Source: SAR202 cluster bacterium bin16 (GTDB taxonomy: Bacteria > Chloroflexota > Dehalococcoidia > Lucifugimonadales > Australimonadaceae). From it: a stretch of DNA of 40,268 nucleotides. A program made the position numbers and the translations under genes. How positions within the stretch are numbered: the first letter of the stretch is position 1; each line of letters opens with the position of its first letter. The stretch is taken from positions 1 through 40,268 of the forward strand of contig MPMJ01000028.1 in the NCBI GenBank assembly GCA_002238425.1. Direction: 5' to 3'. Below the pieces are notes generated by a model that did no database searches, was not told where the DNA came from, and saw nothing but the letters and a program-made list of their open reading frames with translations. Below are positions 30,731-38,137 of the stretch, piece by piece.

Positions 30731-31492
30731 ATGGACGTGCTGATCCGCCTCTATGCCTCGTACCGCGAGACCGCGGGGATGGACCGGGTGACGCTGCCGC
30801 TGAACGACGGCGCGGTGGTCGCGGACGCGGTCGAGGCGCTGCTGGCGGCGGCGCCTGCGCTGCCGCGCAACTTCAAGCCGCACCTCATCGCGGTGAACGA
30901 GGAGTTCGGGAACCTGGCGTACCCGCTGCACGACGGCGACGATGTTGCGTTCTACCCGCCGGTGAGCGGAGGTGTGGACGTGTGGGTCGGTACGGAGGAG
31001 ATCGACGTTGCGGAGACGGCGGATGCGGTGAAGCGCGCGTTTAACGGCGCGGTGGTGACGTTCGAAGGGACGACGCGCGACAACACGGGCGGTCGTCCGG
31101 TGCTGCTGTTGGAGTACGAGGCCGACGAGCGCATGGCGCACAAGGTCATCGGCCAGATCCTCGAGGAGACTATGGCGCGGTTCGACGTTCCGGCGATGTC
31201 GGCGCGGCACCGCATCGGGCGGCTGGAGATCGGCGACGTGAGCCTCGTGGTGGCGGCGGGCGCGCCGCACCGGCTCGAGGCGTTCCTCGCAGGGCTGTAC
31301 GTGGTCGACCGCATCAAGCACGTCGTGCCGGTGTGGAAGAAGGAGCACTTCGCGGACGGCGAGGTGTGGGTGGGGGCAGCGTGCGATCCGGAGACGCACG
31401 CGCTGCACCTGTCGGAGGCGCCGTACGCGGGGTTCCTCGCGGAGCGCGAGGGGTCGGGGGCGCACGCGCCGCACGTCCACGCGCACGCGTAG
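30731..31492 (+). CDS. moaE: MoaD-MoaE fusion (molybdopterin synthase)
   Basis: The 253-residue product joins both molybdopterin synthase subunits. Residues 1-81 are the ubiquitin-like MoaD sulfur carrier, ending PPVSGG with the Gly-Gly at 80-81. Residues about 85-230 are MoaE, with GAVVTFEGTTRDNTGG, LEYEADERMA, HRIGRLEIGD and PVWKKEHFADGEVWVG carrying the active-site lysines. The complex inserts sulfur into precursor Z to make molybdopterin. The MoaD Gly-Gly must be a free C-terminus to be thiocarboxylated, so cleavage after G81 is expected, as reported for mycobacterial MoaX. A His/Ala-rich tail ends the protein. The stop codon TAG leads directly into GGGG of a repeat. Confidence 0.93.
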   Translation: MDVLIRLYASYRETAGMDRVTLPLNDGAVVADAVEALLAAAPALPRNFKPHLIAVNEEFGNLAYPLHDGDDVAFYPPVSGGVDVWVGTEEIDVAETADAVKRAFNGAVVTFEGTTRDNTGGRPVLLLEYEADERMAHKVIGQILEETMARFDVPAMSARHRIGRLEIGDVSLVVAAGAPHRLEAFLAGLYVVDRIKHVVPVWKKEHFADGEVWVGAACDPETHALHLSEAPYAGFLAEREGSGAHAPHVHAHA

Positions 31493-31494
31493 GG

Positions 31495-31535
31495 GGGACG
31501 GGGCAGGGCACCCACTAGGGATGCCCCTACACCAG
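31495..31535. repeat. GGGCACCCACTAGGGATGCCCCTACACC module
   Basis: An inverted copy of the GTGTAGGGGCATCCC..GGGTGCCC module occupies the whole 53-base gap between moaDE and the methyltransferase. Confidence 0.8.
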
Positions 31536-31545
31536 GCAGCCATCC

Positions 31546-32331
31546 ATGTCGACTCACGATTCCGAAGCCATCGAGTATCTCCAGAGCCGAGGGGTAGCGC
31601 GCGAGGCCGCGTTCTTCCTGCCGTATGTCAGGCAGGGAATGACGCTCCTCGACTGCGGGTGCGGCCCCGGCTCCATCACGCTTGGGCTAGCCGAGGCACT
31701 CGCTCCCGGTGAGGTGGTTGGCATAGACCGCGACTCGTCGCGGATCGAGGTCGCGGAGCAGAGCGCTTCGGAGCGCGGGATCGCCGACGTTCGGTTTCAG
31801 ACGGCGGACGTTCACGAACTGCCGTTCCCGGACGCTTCCTTCGATGCGGTATTCGCACATGCGGTGCTCCAGCACGTCAAGGAGCCGATTCGGGCGCTCG
31901 GGGAGATACACCGGGTGCTGAGACCGGGAGGGGTCGTCGGTCTGCGGGACGACGATCGAGGCTCGGTGGTGATTGCGCCTCAGGCGCCGGACGTTGTTCG
32001 GCTGATCGAGCTTCTGACGATGGTGGAGGAGCTGAACGGCGGGGACCCGGGGATAGGCAGGCGGTACCGCGAGTTGTTGCGGGTGTCGGGGTTCCAAGAG
32101 GTCAAGATATCCGCCTCGTGCGAGTACGACGCGGACAACGCCGCGACGCGGCAGAGGGCGTCGTTGGCCGTGCGCGCGGCGCGGGGGTTCGTCGGGCCGG
32201 TTGCCATAGAGCAGGGGTGGAGCACGCCGGAGGAAATGGAGCGGCTCGTCGCGGCGTGCGTAGCATGGGGAGAGAGCCCGGACGCGTTCTCGGCGGTGGT
32301 CTGGTGTGAGGCGGTGGGGAGGAAGGGTTAG
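31546..32331 (+). CDS. class I SAM-dependent methyltransferase
   Basis: The 261-residue product has the Rossmann-like methyltransferase core: motif I LLDCGCGPGSITLGLA near 34-49, VVGIDRDSSRIEVAE with the ribose-binding acidic residue, DVHELPFPDASFDAV, and RVLRPGGVVGL. This is the UbiE/methyltransferase-11 group; substrates range from quinones to small metabolites, so none is proposed. No clear ribosome binding site precedes the ATG at 31546, and the gap upstream is a repeat, so expression may depend on read-through from moaDE. The region antisense to this gene is also open because of base composition (see the recombinase entry). Confidence 0.9.
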   Translation: MSTHDSEAIEYLQSRGVAREAAFFLPYVRQGMTLLDCGCGPGSITLGLAEALAPGEVVGIDRDSSRIEVAEQSASERGIADVRFQTADVHELPFPDASFDAVFAHAVLQHVKEPIRALGEIHRVLRPGGVVGLRDDDRGSVVIAPQAPDVVRLIELLTMVEELNGGDPGIGRRYRELLRVSGFQEVKISASCEYDADNAATRQRASLAVRAARGFVGPVAIEQGWSTPEEMERLVAACVAWGESPDAFSAVVWCEAVGRKG

Positions 32332-32339
32332 GGAGGGCG

Positions 32340-32620
32340 CCCAAGAGGCGTGGCCTGACGGCCACTCTGGATTCCCGTCTTCACGGGGATGACGGGGCAG
32401 GCGTGGTTCGACAGGCTCACCATGAGCGGTCTGCGAGGGACGGTTCGCCGAACCGCCCCTACACCGGGCGAGGTTGCGCGCTAAGGCGCTGGCATGCGCA
32501 GGAACGACGGGGGCAGGGCACCTACCAGGGGTGCCCCTACATCGGACACACCTCCTCCGGCCACCCCACCGTGTGCTCTGCCCGCGCACTCTGGATTCCC
32601 GCACCGGCGGGAATCCAGAG
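32340..32620. repeat. interspersed palindromic repeat cluster
   Basis: Modules: CTGGATTCCCGTCTTCACGG (32369-32388), GGTTCGACAGGCTCACCATG (32405-32424), CGGTTCGCCGAACCG (32441-32455) with CCCTACACC, AGGTTGCGCGCTAAGGCGC (32470-32488), GGGCACCTACCAGGGGTGCCCC (32516-32537), CTGGATTCCCGCACCGGCGG (32590-32609). No gene is visible. Confidence 0.82.
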
Positions 32621-32627
32621 GTTTGTT

Positions 32628-33365
32628 CTAGTGCAGGAGGCCGCCGCCGTCGACGACGATGGACTGGCCGGAGATCATGGCGGCGTCGTCGCTGGCGAGG
32701 AAGGCGATGAGGGAGGCTAGGTGCTCGGGGTAGACGCGGGCCTTGATCGCCTGGTTCTGCATCGTGCGGTTGAACATCTCTTCGTCGTTGTACTCCAGCG
32801 TGCCGGGGGTCGCGACCTGTCCGGGCATGACGGCGTTGACGGTGATGTTGTCGCCGCCGAGCTCCTTGGCCATGTTCCAGCTGAGGCCGATGACGGCGCC
32901 CTTCGCGGAGACGTAGGGGGTCTGGCCGGGGTTGCCCATGAAGAAAGTGCGGGATGCGACGTTGACGATGCGTCCGCGTCCGCTGGCTTTGAGGTAGGGG
33001 TAGGCGGCCTTGATGGCGAGGAAGTAGCCGATGTAGTTCACCTCGGCGAACCGCTCGACCTCCTCCTTGGTCCACGTCGTCCATTCCTTGCGGGGGGCGA
33101 TGAGGCCGGCGTTGTTGACGAGGATGTCGATGCCGCCGAGTTGGGCGTTGACGCCCTCCATCGCGGCTGCGAGCTGGTCCTCGTTCGTGGTGTCGCACGA
33201 GAATCCCGCGCCGCCGATGGCCTGCGCGACCTCGTTCGCTTCGTCGCCGCGCAGGTCGAGGATGCCGACCTTCACGCCTTCTTCCGCCAGCCGCTCGGCT
33301 GCGGCCTTGCCCAGCCCGCGCGCTCCGCCGGTGACGACTGCTGTTCGTCCTTCGAGTCCTCGCAT
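32628..33365 (-). CDS. SDR family NAD(P)-dependent oxidoreductase
   Basis: The 245-residue product is a classical SDR: TGGARGLG at 12-19, LVNNAGL, NVASR with the catalytic Ser, and YVSAK with the catalytic Tyr and Lys. The ending is GQSIVVDGGG. Unlike the SDR at 11518 its active site is complete. AAGGAG stands nine bases before the ATG at 33365. The substrate is unknown. On the same strand and overlapping in another frame is the aberrant extension of the serine recombinase, which I treat as non-coding here. Confidence 0.92.
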   Translation of the reverse strand: MRGLEGRTAVVTGGARGLGKAAAERLAEEGVKVGILDLRGDEANEVAQAIGGAGFSCDTTNEDQLAAAMEGVNAQLGGIDILVNNAGLIAPRKEWTTWTKEEVERFAEVNYIGYFLAIKAAYPYLKASGRGRIVNVASRTFFMGNPGQTPYVSAKGAVIGLSWNMAKELGGDNITVNAVMPGQVATPGTLEYNDEEMFNRTMQNQAIKARVYPEHLASLIAFLASDDAAMISGQSIVVDGGGLLH

Positions 33366-33404
33366 CGGTTGTCTCCTTCGGTTGTTTCGTTGGGTCCGCT
33401 TGGC

Positions 33405-33531
33405 GGGCGTTGGCTCTTCCCCCCCACCCGCCCGGTAGGTTTGTGGGGGACACCCCCACCGCCCCCGGCAGCGGGGCTTCGCCCCTCTGCACTCCCTGGT
33501 TAGGGTCCGTTCCTGGTTCGACGGGCTCCCT
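33405..33531. repeat. composite repeat abutting the recombinase 3' end
   Basis: GTGGGGGACACCCCCAC (33451-33467), GGCAGCGGGGCTTCGCCCC (33478-33496) and GGTTCGACGGGCTCCC (33515-33530) are the reverse-strand counterpart of the composite at 13961-14090, including the adjoining ACCCGCCCGGTAGG/CGGGCGGGTGG segment. The recombinase homology ends where this composite begins. Confidence 0.75.
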
Positions 33532-35109
33532 ACGCGATACTGATTTCATAAACCGACGCCCCAGCGCAACCTCAGCCACATCCGCTCCTCCTATCGGACT
33601 GTCCTCCGGCGTCGGGACCGCATAGTGGATCGTCGCACTCCCCGGGCGCACCACGATCTCCTTCACGAACGTCCGCAGGAACGCCTTCGTCTCCGCCAAC
33701 CCGCTCTCCAGCAGCCACTCCCCCATCTCGCGCGCATACGCCGCAACCACCTCAGCATCCTGTACCCCCGCCAGCCGCGCATCCAACTCCACCCGAGCCT
33801 CATCAGCAGCACGCTCCAACCGGTCTTGGTTCTCCTGGTGGTGACGGATGCGCGGTAGGATGTCCTCCACCGTCATATCCGTCTTCTCCACCAGCTGCCA
33901 CAGCCGGTCCATCCGCTGGCGGACCTCCCGCAACTCCAGCTCAGCAGCCTCCAACCGCTCACGCTCCCCCGCGATCACACTGTCCATCTCCTCGTTCACC
34001 ATCCGCACGAGGTCGCGCATGTTGCTCTCGGTCAGGATGTGCTCGCGGATCTGCTCCACGATCAGGCGCTCGAACCGCTTCGCGCTCAGCCTCGGCGTCG
34101 TGCACGTCCCCTTCCCCCGGTTCAGCAGCGAGTGGCACACGTAGTAGGTGTACCGGCCCCCGTGTGCCTCGGACGCGCTCAGCGCCCTCCCGCACGCCTC
34201 GCACTTCAGCAGCCCGCTCAGCAGGTACGGGCTGGCGATGCGTCTCGGGTGCACGCTCTTAGGAGCACGGGAGACCAGCATCCGCGCGACTCGCTTGAAC
34301 TCCTGCTGGCTGACGATGGCCGGGAAGGCGTTCTCCACGCGCACCGGGGGCACGTTATCCTTCGCCTTCGTCCCCCACACCAGCGTGCCCGTGTACACCT
34401 CGTTGCAGAGCATCCGGTAGATCGTGGCCTTCAGCCACTTCGCCCCGAACGGGCTCGGCACGCCGTCTGCGTTGAGCGCCTTGGCGATGTCCAGCGTCGT
34501 GGAACCGTGCAGGGCCATGTCGAACATGCGGCGCACCACGGCATCGGCGGGTGGGTCCAGCTCGAGCTTGGGCCGCTTCTTCACGCCGTCCTGGATGTGC
34601 ACCTTCCGGTAGCCGTAGGGGGCGAGGGTGGGCATCCAGAATCCGCGCGACGCGGACTCCCGCATCCCCCGCAAGACTTCTTGCGCAAGGTTCTCACTGT
34701 AGAACTCGTCCACGCTCTCGATGATGGCCTCCATGAGCTTGCCGGTAGGAGTGTCGTCGGCGTGCTCGGTGATGGAGACGACGCGGATGCCCTTCTTGCG
34801 GAGCATGGACTTGAAGGCCACCGCGTGTTCGCGCTTGCGCGTGAACCTGCTGAACTTCCAGACGAGGATCACCTCGAAGGGAGAGTTGGCCCTGCTGCCC
34901 TCGTCGATCATGCGGCGGAACTGGGGCCGGTCTGCGACGCGTCCGCTCTCGGCCTCGTCGACGTACTGGCGGACGATGACAAAACCGTTGCGCTCGGCGT
35001 ACTCGCGGAGAGCTCGAAGTTGGGCGGCGACGGAGAGGTCGACGTCCTGCCGGTCGCTGGAGACGCGGGCGTAGACGGCTGCGGTTGTGAGGTTCTGTCG
35101 TTCGGTCAT
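33532..35109 (-). CDS. large serine recombinase (site-specific integrase), 3' end replaced by repeat
   Basis: About 525 residues are convincing. The N-terminal resolvase domain has YARVSS (catalytic Ser near 17), LVWKFSRFTR and the DEAESGRVADRPQFRRMI segment. The recombinase domain follows (APYGYRK), then a zinc ribbon (LLKCEACGRAL then YVCHS), a long coiled coil (about 380-450) and a C-terminal VPTPEDSPIGGADVAEVALG. Such enzymes integrate and excise phages or elements by Ser-linked strand exchange. At MKSVS (33535) the frame enters a composite repeat and meets no stop until 31687, inside the opposite-strand methyltransferase. The natural end is therefore lost; the catalytic part is intact. 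AAAGGAG precedes the ATG at 35109. Confidence 0.85.
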
Positions 35110-35324
35110 GGGGAGGGGCTCCTTTCGAGTCTTGTCTTGGGGCTGTGCGTGGCGCAATGCGATCCATACAGGTTGATGGTCTGGCCCTCTGGCTGCCACG
35201 TCAATGGGCAGGTGTCTTACGAAGCCAGCGTTCGTTGGCATGACAGGTGCGACTCGGGAGCATCTCTCGGCTGGATGGCGCGTTTCTGGCGACCGCCTCC
35301 GGGAAGATCGAGGTCCTGTTCGGC

Positions 35325-35375
35325 GACCCCTGAACGGAGTGCAGCGGAGTCGAAGCATCCCTCGGGGCACGGTTT
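35325..35375. repeat. partial copy of the long inverted module
   Basis: CCCCTGAACGGAGTGCAGCGGAGTCGAAGCATCCCTCGGGGCACGG matches half of the long module in pieces (about 35329-35373). The surrounding 35110-35410 gap is otherwise unique sequence with no recognisable gene; an attachment site for the recombinase would be sought here. Confidence 0.5.
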
Positions 35376-35410
35376 GTCGAGGCTATCCGTCCGCTACAAT
35401 GTGGGGGCAG

Positions 35411-35579
35411 ATGAGATCTCCACGAGTAGGACACGAGACACCACGAGCCCCAGCCCTTCCGGCTGCCCGACCTGAGCGTAAGAGACTTGGACGGTCCCAA
35501 CCCACTGGAAGGGTGGACGTGGGAGGAATTGCGGGACGTCATCTATGAAGACAGTCGGAATCTACTCGCAGGTGACTGA
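35411..35579 (+). pseudogene. small ORF or relic upstream of the recombinase, two frames
   Basis: GCTACAAT at 35392-35399 and an ATG at 35411 look like a normal gene start, and that frame runs 45 codons to 35548 with an Arg/Pro-rich product. The frame that looks protein-like is another one, open from 35430 to the TGA at 35577: FRLPDLSVRDLDGPNPLEGW then TWEELRDVIYEDSRNLLAGD. A frameshift near 35430 joining the two would give a single protein of about 55 residues. I do not recognise it. Confidence 0.35.
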
Positions 35580-35606
35580 CACGGTATCGATGCCGGATTG
35601 CCTCGC

Positions 35607-36149
35607 TTATATCAGCGACTCTACTGCACCCCACATGAATAGAGCTACGATAGCGACTATCAATAGAACCCCCAGCAACACGAACCAAATTACGCATCCT
35701 ATTCCTGCCCCCATAAAAGTAACGTAACCATTGAGGCCTAGTTTCGCCCTGGTTCCAGCTCTTGTGGGGATGTCGATGGACAAGACAGAGGGCGCTGGCT
35801 CTTTCGTTTCATCGATACCGGCTACTTTTGGTGGAGCCCAGCCCTCCGGCAGGCGCATCGGGCGGTTGTTCGCCAAGTCGCGGATGGCGTTTCTAGCCAT
35901 CGTGATGGTGAAGAAAGACCGTCCGTCGTCAGGCATAGCGGGAGCGAGCATGTCACGGATGGACTGAGAGGCCTCCTCGCGCAGCATGATGCGGTAGGCT
36001 TGTCCCCTGAGTCCTCTGCGAACACTCGGGTCTCCATCGTACAAAATGTGTGAGCTTCCTACTACGTCTCCGACGTGCTCGTTCTCGACGAAGATGGCGT
36101 ATGTACGCAGTCCATTCGCTTCGATTTGGTCCCCGAATTCTACTTTCAT
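35607..36149 (-). CDS. hypothetical C-terminally membrane-anchored protein
   Basis: The 180-residue product is soluble for about 140 residues (a region rich in charged residues, with FENEHVGDVV-like and DGRSFFTITMARNAIRDLAN segments) and ends in one long hydrophobic segment, GCVIWFVLLGVLLIVAIVAL, followed by a short tail. This is a tail-anchored topology with no signal peptide. I do not recognise the family. The ATG at 36149 has GAGGG upstream, but the start codon lies in the first copy of a 23-base tandem duplication at the edge of a transporter relic, so the promoter and start may be recently acquired. The GC content is lower than in neighbouring genes, which suggests transfer. Confidence 0.6.
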   Translation of the reverse strand: MKVEFGDQIEANGLRTYAIFVENEHVGDVVGSSHILYDGDPSVRRGLRGQAYRIMLREEASQSIRDMLAPAMPDDGRSFFTITMARNAIRDLANNRPMRLPEGWAPPKVAGIDETKEPAPSVLSIDIPTRAGTRAKLGLNGYVTFMGAGIGCVIWFVLLGVLLIVAIVALFMWGAVESLI

Positions 36150-36192
36150 GCCCTCACGCAGGCCAGAACCATGCCTTCACGCAGGCCGGAAC
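36147..36192. repeat. 23-bp tandem duplication
   Basis: CATGCCCTCACGCAGGCC-AGAAC (36147-36169) is followed directly by CATGCCTTCACGCAGGCC-GGAAC (36170-36192), differing at two positions. It marks the broken 5' edge of the transporter relic. Confidence 0.8.
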
Positions 36193-36373
36193 ACCGGCAG
36201 CCTTCGACCTGCTCGACTCGCAGGCTCTCATCCTCGCCCTCTCACTCGGCCTCGTCAAGGTCGCGGGCGCATACGTCGGCGGCGCCATCATCAACCGCGT
36301 CTCCGACAAAGCCTTCGTCTACATCGTCGAGATTGTCATCGTCGGGGCCGCTATCGCGTTGCTGGTCAGGTAG
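36167..36373 (+). pseudogene. C-terminal relic of a TSUP (TauE/SafE) transporter
   Basis: The plus frame ends in LALSLGLVKVAGAYVGG, AIINRVSDKAFVYIVE and IVIVGAAIALLVR before the stop at 36371-36373. The pattern GAYVGG..NRVSD..F is the last two helices of the TauE/SafE sulfite-exporter-like family, which has about 250 residues; only the last 60-70 remain. The 5' part is gone and the junction carries a 23-base duplication. It is non-functional as a transporter. Confidence 0.75.
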
Positions 36374-36380
36374 TGAGCTT

Positions 36381-36520
36381 GTCATGCCGAGCGCAGTCGA
36401 GGCATCTCTCGGGTGTCCCCCTCCGCTCACCCTGAGCCTGTCGAAGGGCCATGCGCAGGCGGAATCTCGTTCCGTCATTCCCGCGAAGGCGGGAATCCAG
36501 CGTGCCCGCCAGGGCACGCG
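36381..36520. repeat. interspersed palindromic repeat cluster
   Basis: A partial TCATGCCGAGCGCAGTCGAG half-module (36382-36401), CTCACCCTGAGCCTGTCGAA (36426-36445), TCATTCCCGCGAAGGCGGGAATCC (36475-36498) and GTGCCCGCCAGGGCAC (36502-36517). No gene is visible. Confidence 0.8.
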
Positions 36521-36530
36521 AGGGGGGGGG

Positions 36531-36588
36531 GCGGCGGGGCAGGGGGCCGGCGGCGCCGGCGGGGGAGGGGGGGGGAGGGGTGGGGCTG
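36531..36588. other. extreme G-rich low-complexity tract
   Basis: The plus strand holds G runs of 9-10, 4, 5, 5, 10 and 4 interrupted by C, CGG and A, with GCCGGCGGCGCCGGC inside. It is a strong quadruplex-forming candidate and a place where assemblies often break or slip. Confidence 0.85.
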
Positions 36589-36599
36589 ACGGAGCAGGG

Positions 36600-36803
36600 C
36601 TACTTCTGCTTCAAGCCGCTGCCTTGGGACGGGCTGGCTATTCCGCCAAGGTCTCGGTTCAGGAAGAGACACAGCACCACTTTCGAAGTGCGGAAGTGGT
36701 AGTACACGTTGGTGTTATTGTGGCCGGCCTTGACGTTGGCCGCCGGGTACTGCTGCGCATTGTGACGCGCCCAGAAAGCCTGCTGATTGCTGTGGCCCGC
36801 CAT
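36600..36803 (-). CDS. hypothetical 67-residue protein
   Basis: AAGGAGG stands seven bases before the ATG at 36803, a better ribosome binding site than that of most genes nearby. The product (MAGHSNQQAFWARHNAQQYP, then NNTNVYYHFRTSKVVLCLFLNRD) is not recognised. It begins just beyond the broken end of the DNA methyltransferase relic on the same strand, so it may be a small standalone gene that was inserted with the breakpoint, or itself a truncated gene. Confidence 0.5.
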   Translation of the reverse strand: MAGHSNQQAFWARHNAQQYPAANVKAGHNNTNVYYHFRTSKVVLCLFLNRDLGGIASPSQGSGLKQK

Positions 36804-36824
36804 CCGAACCTCCTTCACCCGTAT

Positions 36825-36969
36825 CGCAGAATGCTACAGCCTTGGAGTCCTTCCGTGTCGCCGAGTCCACGCCAATGTTGTACGGAGGGTTCGCAATCAC
36901 GACGTCGAACGTCCGCTCAGCAGGCAGGCTGCCTAGAACGTCCAGTACATCGCCGTGAATGATGGGCAT
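36825..36969 (-). pseudogene. N-terminal relic of a site-specific DNA methyltransferase
   Basis: The frame from the ATG at 36969 reads MPIIHGDVLDVLGSLPAE, FDVVIANPPYNIGVD. GDVLDVL is the SAM/nucleotide motif region and NPPY with its flanking hydrophobic residues is motif IV of N6-adenine or N4-cytosine methyltransferases. After about 45 residues the homology stops and the frame runs into the next gene's upstream region, so the target-recognition and catalytic remainder is missing. Its start overlaps the stop of the lipoprotein gene by one base (TGATG), implying coupling in the donor arrangement or chance. Confidence 0.75.
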
Positions 36970-37871
36970 CAGCCACCACGTTCAGGTAGGTAACCGCACA
37001 CGGTACCATCTGCCGTAATGAGTTTCCGGGATTCCGGGGATGCCCAGTAGTAGAGGTGCTCCTCCCATGCGTCGTCCTGATACTCGTAGTTCTCGCAGGA
37101 CAAGGGCTCTGATGGCGAGGGGAACGGCTCATAGGGGAGATAGTCCGCGCATGGGCTCTCGGTGATGAGCCAGTGGCGCATGGACGCGAACGTCTGCTTG
37201 TCGCCATAGGCTGGCTCGTAGTAAAAGCGTTCAGCAGACGATTCGTGCGCGTATATGGTAGTGCTATCGTGCCGCGCTGCGTAATCAGCCCACACGAGCG
37301 CGAAGGTGTAGTACGTGTTCAGGCTAACGTTCCTCGGAGCGTTCTCCGCGTCATACTCAGCAGAGGCTGCGCATAACGTGGGGAGTTGTCTTGCAGACAC
37401 GTTGGCGGGAGCGCCTGTGAGTGCATCTAGCCTGTCACCTATTTCCCACTCTATGTCCCAGAGGATACTAATGTACCCGGCGGCGCCTCTGTGCTGAGCA
37501 AGTAGCAAGTTGGCCATCTCGTAGTCTTTCGAGTCTTGCATCAGGCCGACATCCTTGTAGAACACCTCGGTATACAGCGGCATGGGCGTTGGCGTAGCCG
37601 TTGGGAGAGGTGTGGGCGTAGCCGTGGGCGTTGGGCGAGGTGTAGCCGTTGGGCGAGGTGTCGCGGTGGGCGCAGGCGTCGCCGTAGCCGTTGCCGTTGG
37701 GCGAGGCGTGGGCGTAGGCAAGTCGTCCGAGGACATCACCACCCACTCTACCGTTGGCGTCGGCGACGCAGCGGGGGTGGCAGTAGGGCGCGGGGTCGGG
37801 GTTGCGGTAGGCTCCGGCCCACATGCGGCGAGTGCGCTCAGAACCAATGTCAACGGAATGAAGATTCGCAT
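36969..37871 (-). CDS. PT-linker lipoprotein, function unknown
   Basis: The 300-residue product starts RIFIPLTLVLSALAACG, a lipoprotein signal with the Cys at about 17, followed by a very long Thr/Pro/Ala linker with an embedded VEWVVMSSDDL segment. A C-terminal domain of about 190 residues follows (YEMANLLLAQHRGAAGYISI, NTYYTFALVWADYAARHD, TFASMRHWLITESPCADYLP). That domain is not recognised; four Cys residues could pair outside the cell. GGGGAG before the ATG at 37871 supports this start rather than 37895. A TATGAT box on the same strand (37900-37895) is a likely -10, back to back with the promoter of the divergent gene. Confidence 0.78.
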   Translation of the reverse strand: MRIFIPLTLVLSALAACGPEPTATPTPRPTATPAASPTPTVEWVVMSSDDLPTPTPRPTATATATPAPTATPRPTATPRPTPTATPTPLPTATPTPMPLYTEVFYKDVGLMQDSKDYEMANLLLAQHRGAAGYISILWDIEWEIGDRLDALTGAPANVSARQLPTLCAASAEYDAENAPRNVSLNTYYTFALVWADYAARHDSTTIYAHESSAERFYYEPAYGDKQTFASMRHWLITESPCADYLPYEPFPSPSEPLSCENYEYQDDAWEEHLYYWASPESRKLITADGTVCGYLPERGG

Positions 37872-37923
37872 AGCCGGACTCCCCAGCGGCAGCAATCATA
37901 CCAGCCTCCCTTGGTTCCACCTG

Positions 37924-37929
37924 CTAGCA
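37924..37929 (+). promoter_or_regulatory. candidate -10 box of a leaderless transcript
   Basis: GCTAGCAT places TAGCAT seven bases before the ATG at 37937; no ribosome binding site lies between. Confidence 0.4.
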
Positions 37930-37936
37930 TCCCAAC

Positions 37937-38137
37937 ATGCACGCCCCCACCCTTTACCACCTCCTCCTCGGCGACGCCTGGCACGCCCTGCCGGACGTGC
38001 TCCGGCAGGTGCACGAAACGGACGCACAGGTGGCCGCGAGTGGCGCGATGGACGTGACGCTCGGACGCTTCATCGGCGCCGGTCTCGTGCGGTGGGCGCT
38101 GCGGGGGCATGAGGCGATGAGGCGGGCATCGGCGGCT
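37937..38137 (+). pseudogene. N-terminal fragment of a DUF4166-like protein, in frame with the next gene
   Basis: The frame begins MHAPTLYHLLLGDAWHALP, DVLRQVHETDAQVAASGAMD and VTLGRFIGAGLVRWAL. The pattern LLG..W..LP..L...H and GxxDVTxG resembles the beginning of DUF4166 proteins, which are far longer and often fused to SDR domains. Only about 55 residues exist, then the frame runs without a stop into a lipoprotein signal peptide. It is read as a truncated gene joined to the lipoprotein gene; the family match is from pattern memory and moderate. Confidence 0.5.

Noticed and set aside
31687-33531. 1,100-residue recombinase C-terminus as a real domain
   Set aside because: It is low-complexity, Arg-rich, and overlaps two well-supported genes in other frames and strands; the frame is open only through lack of stops.
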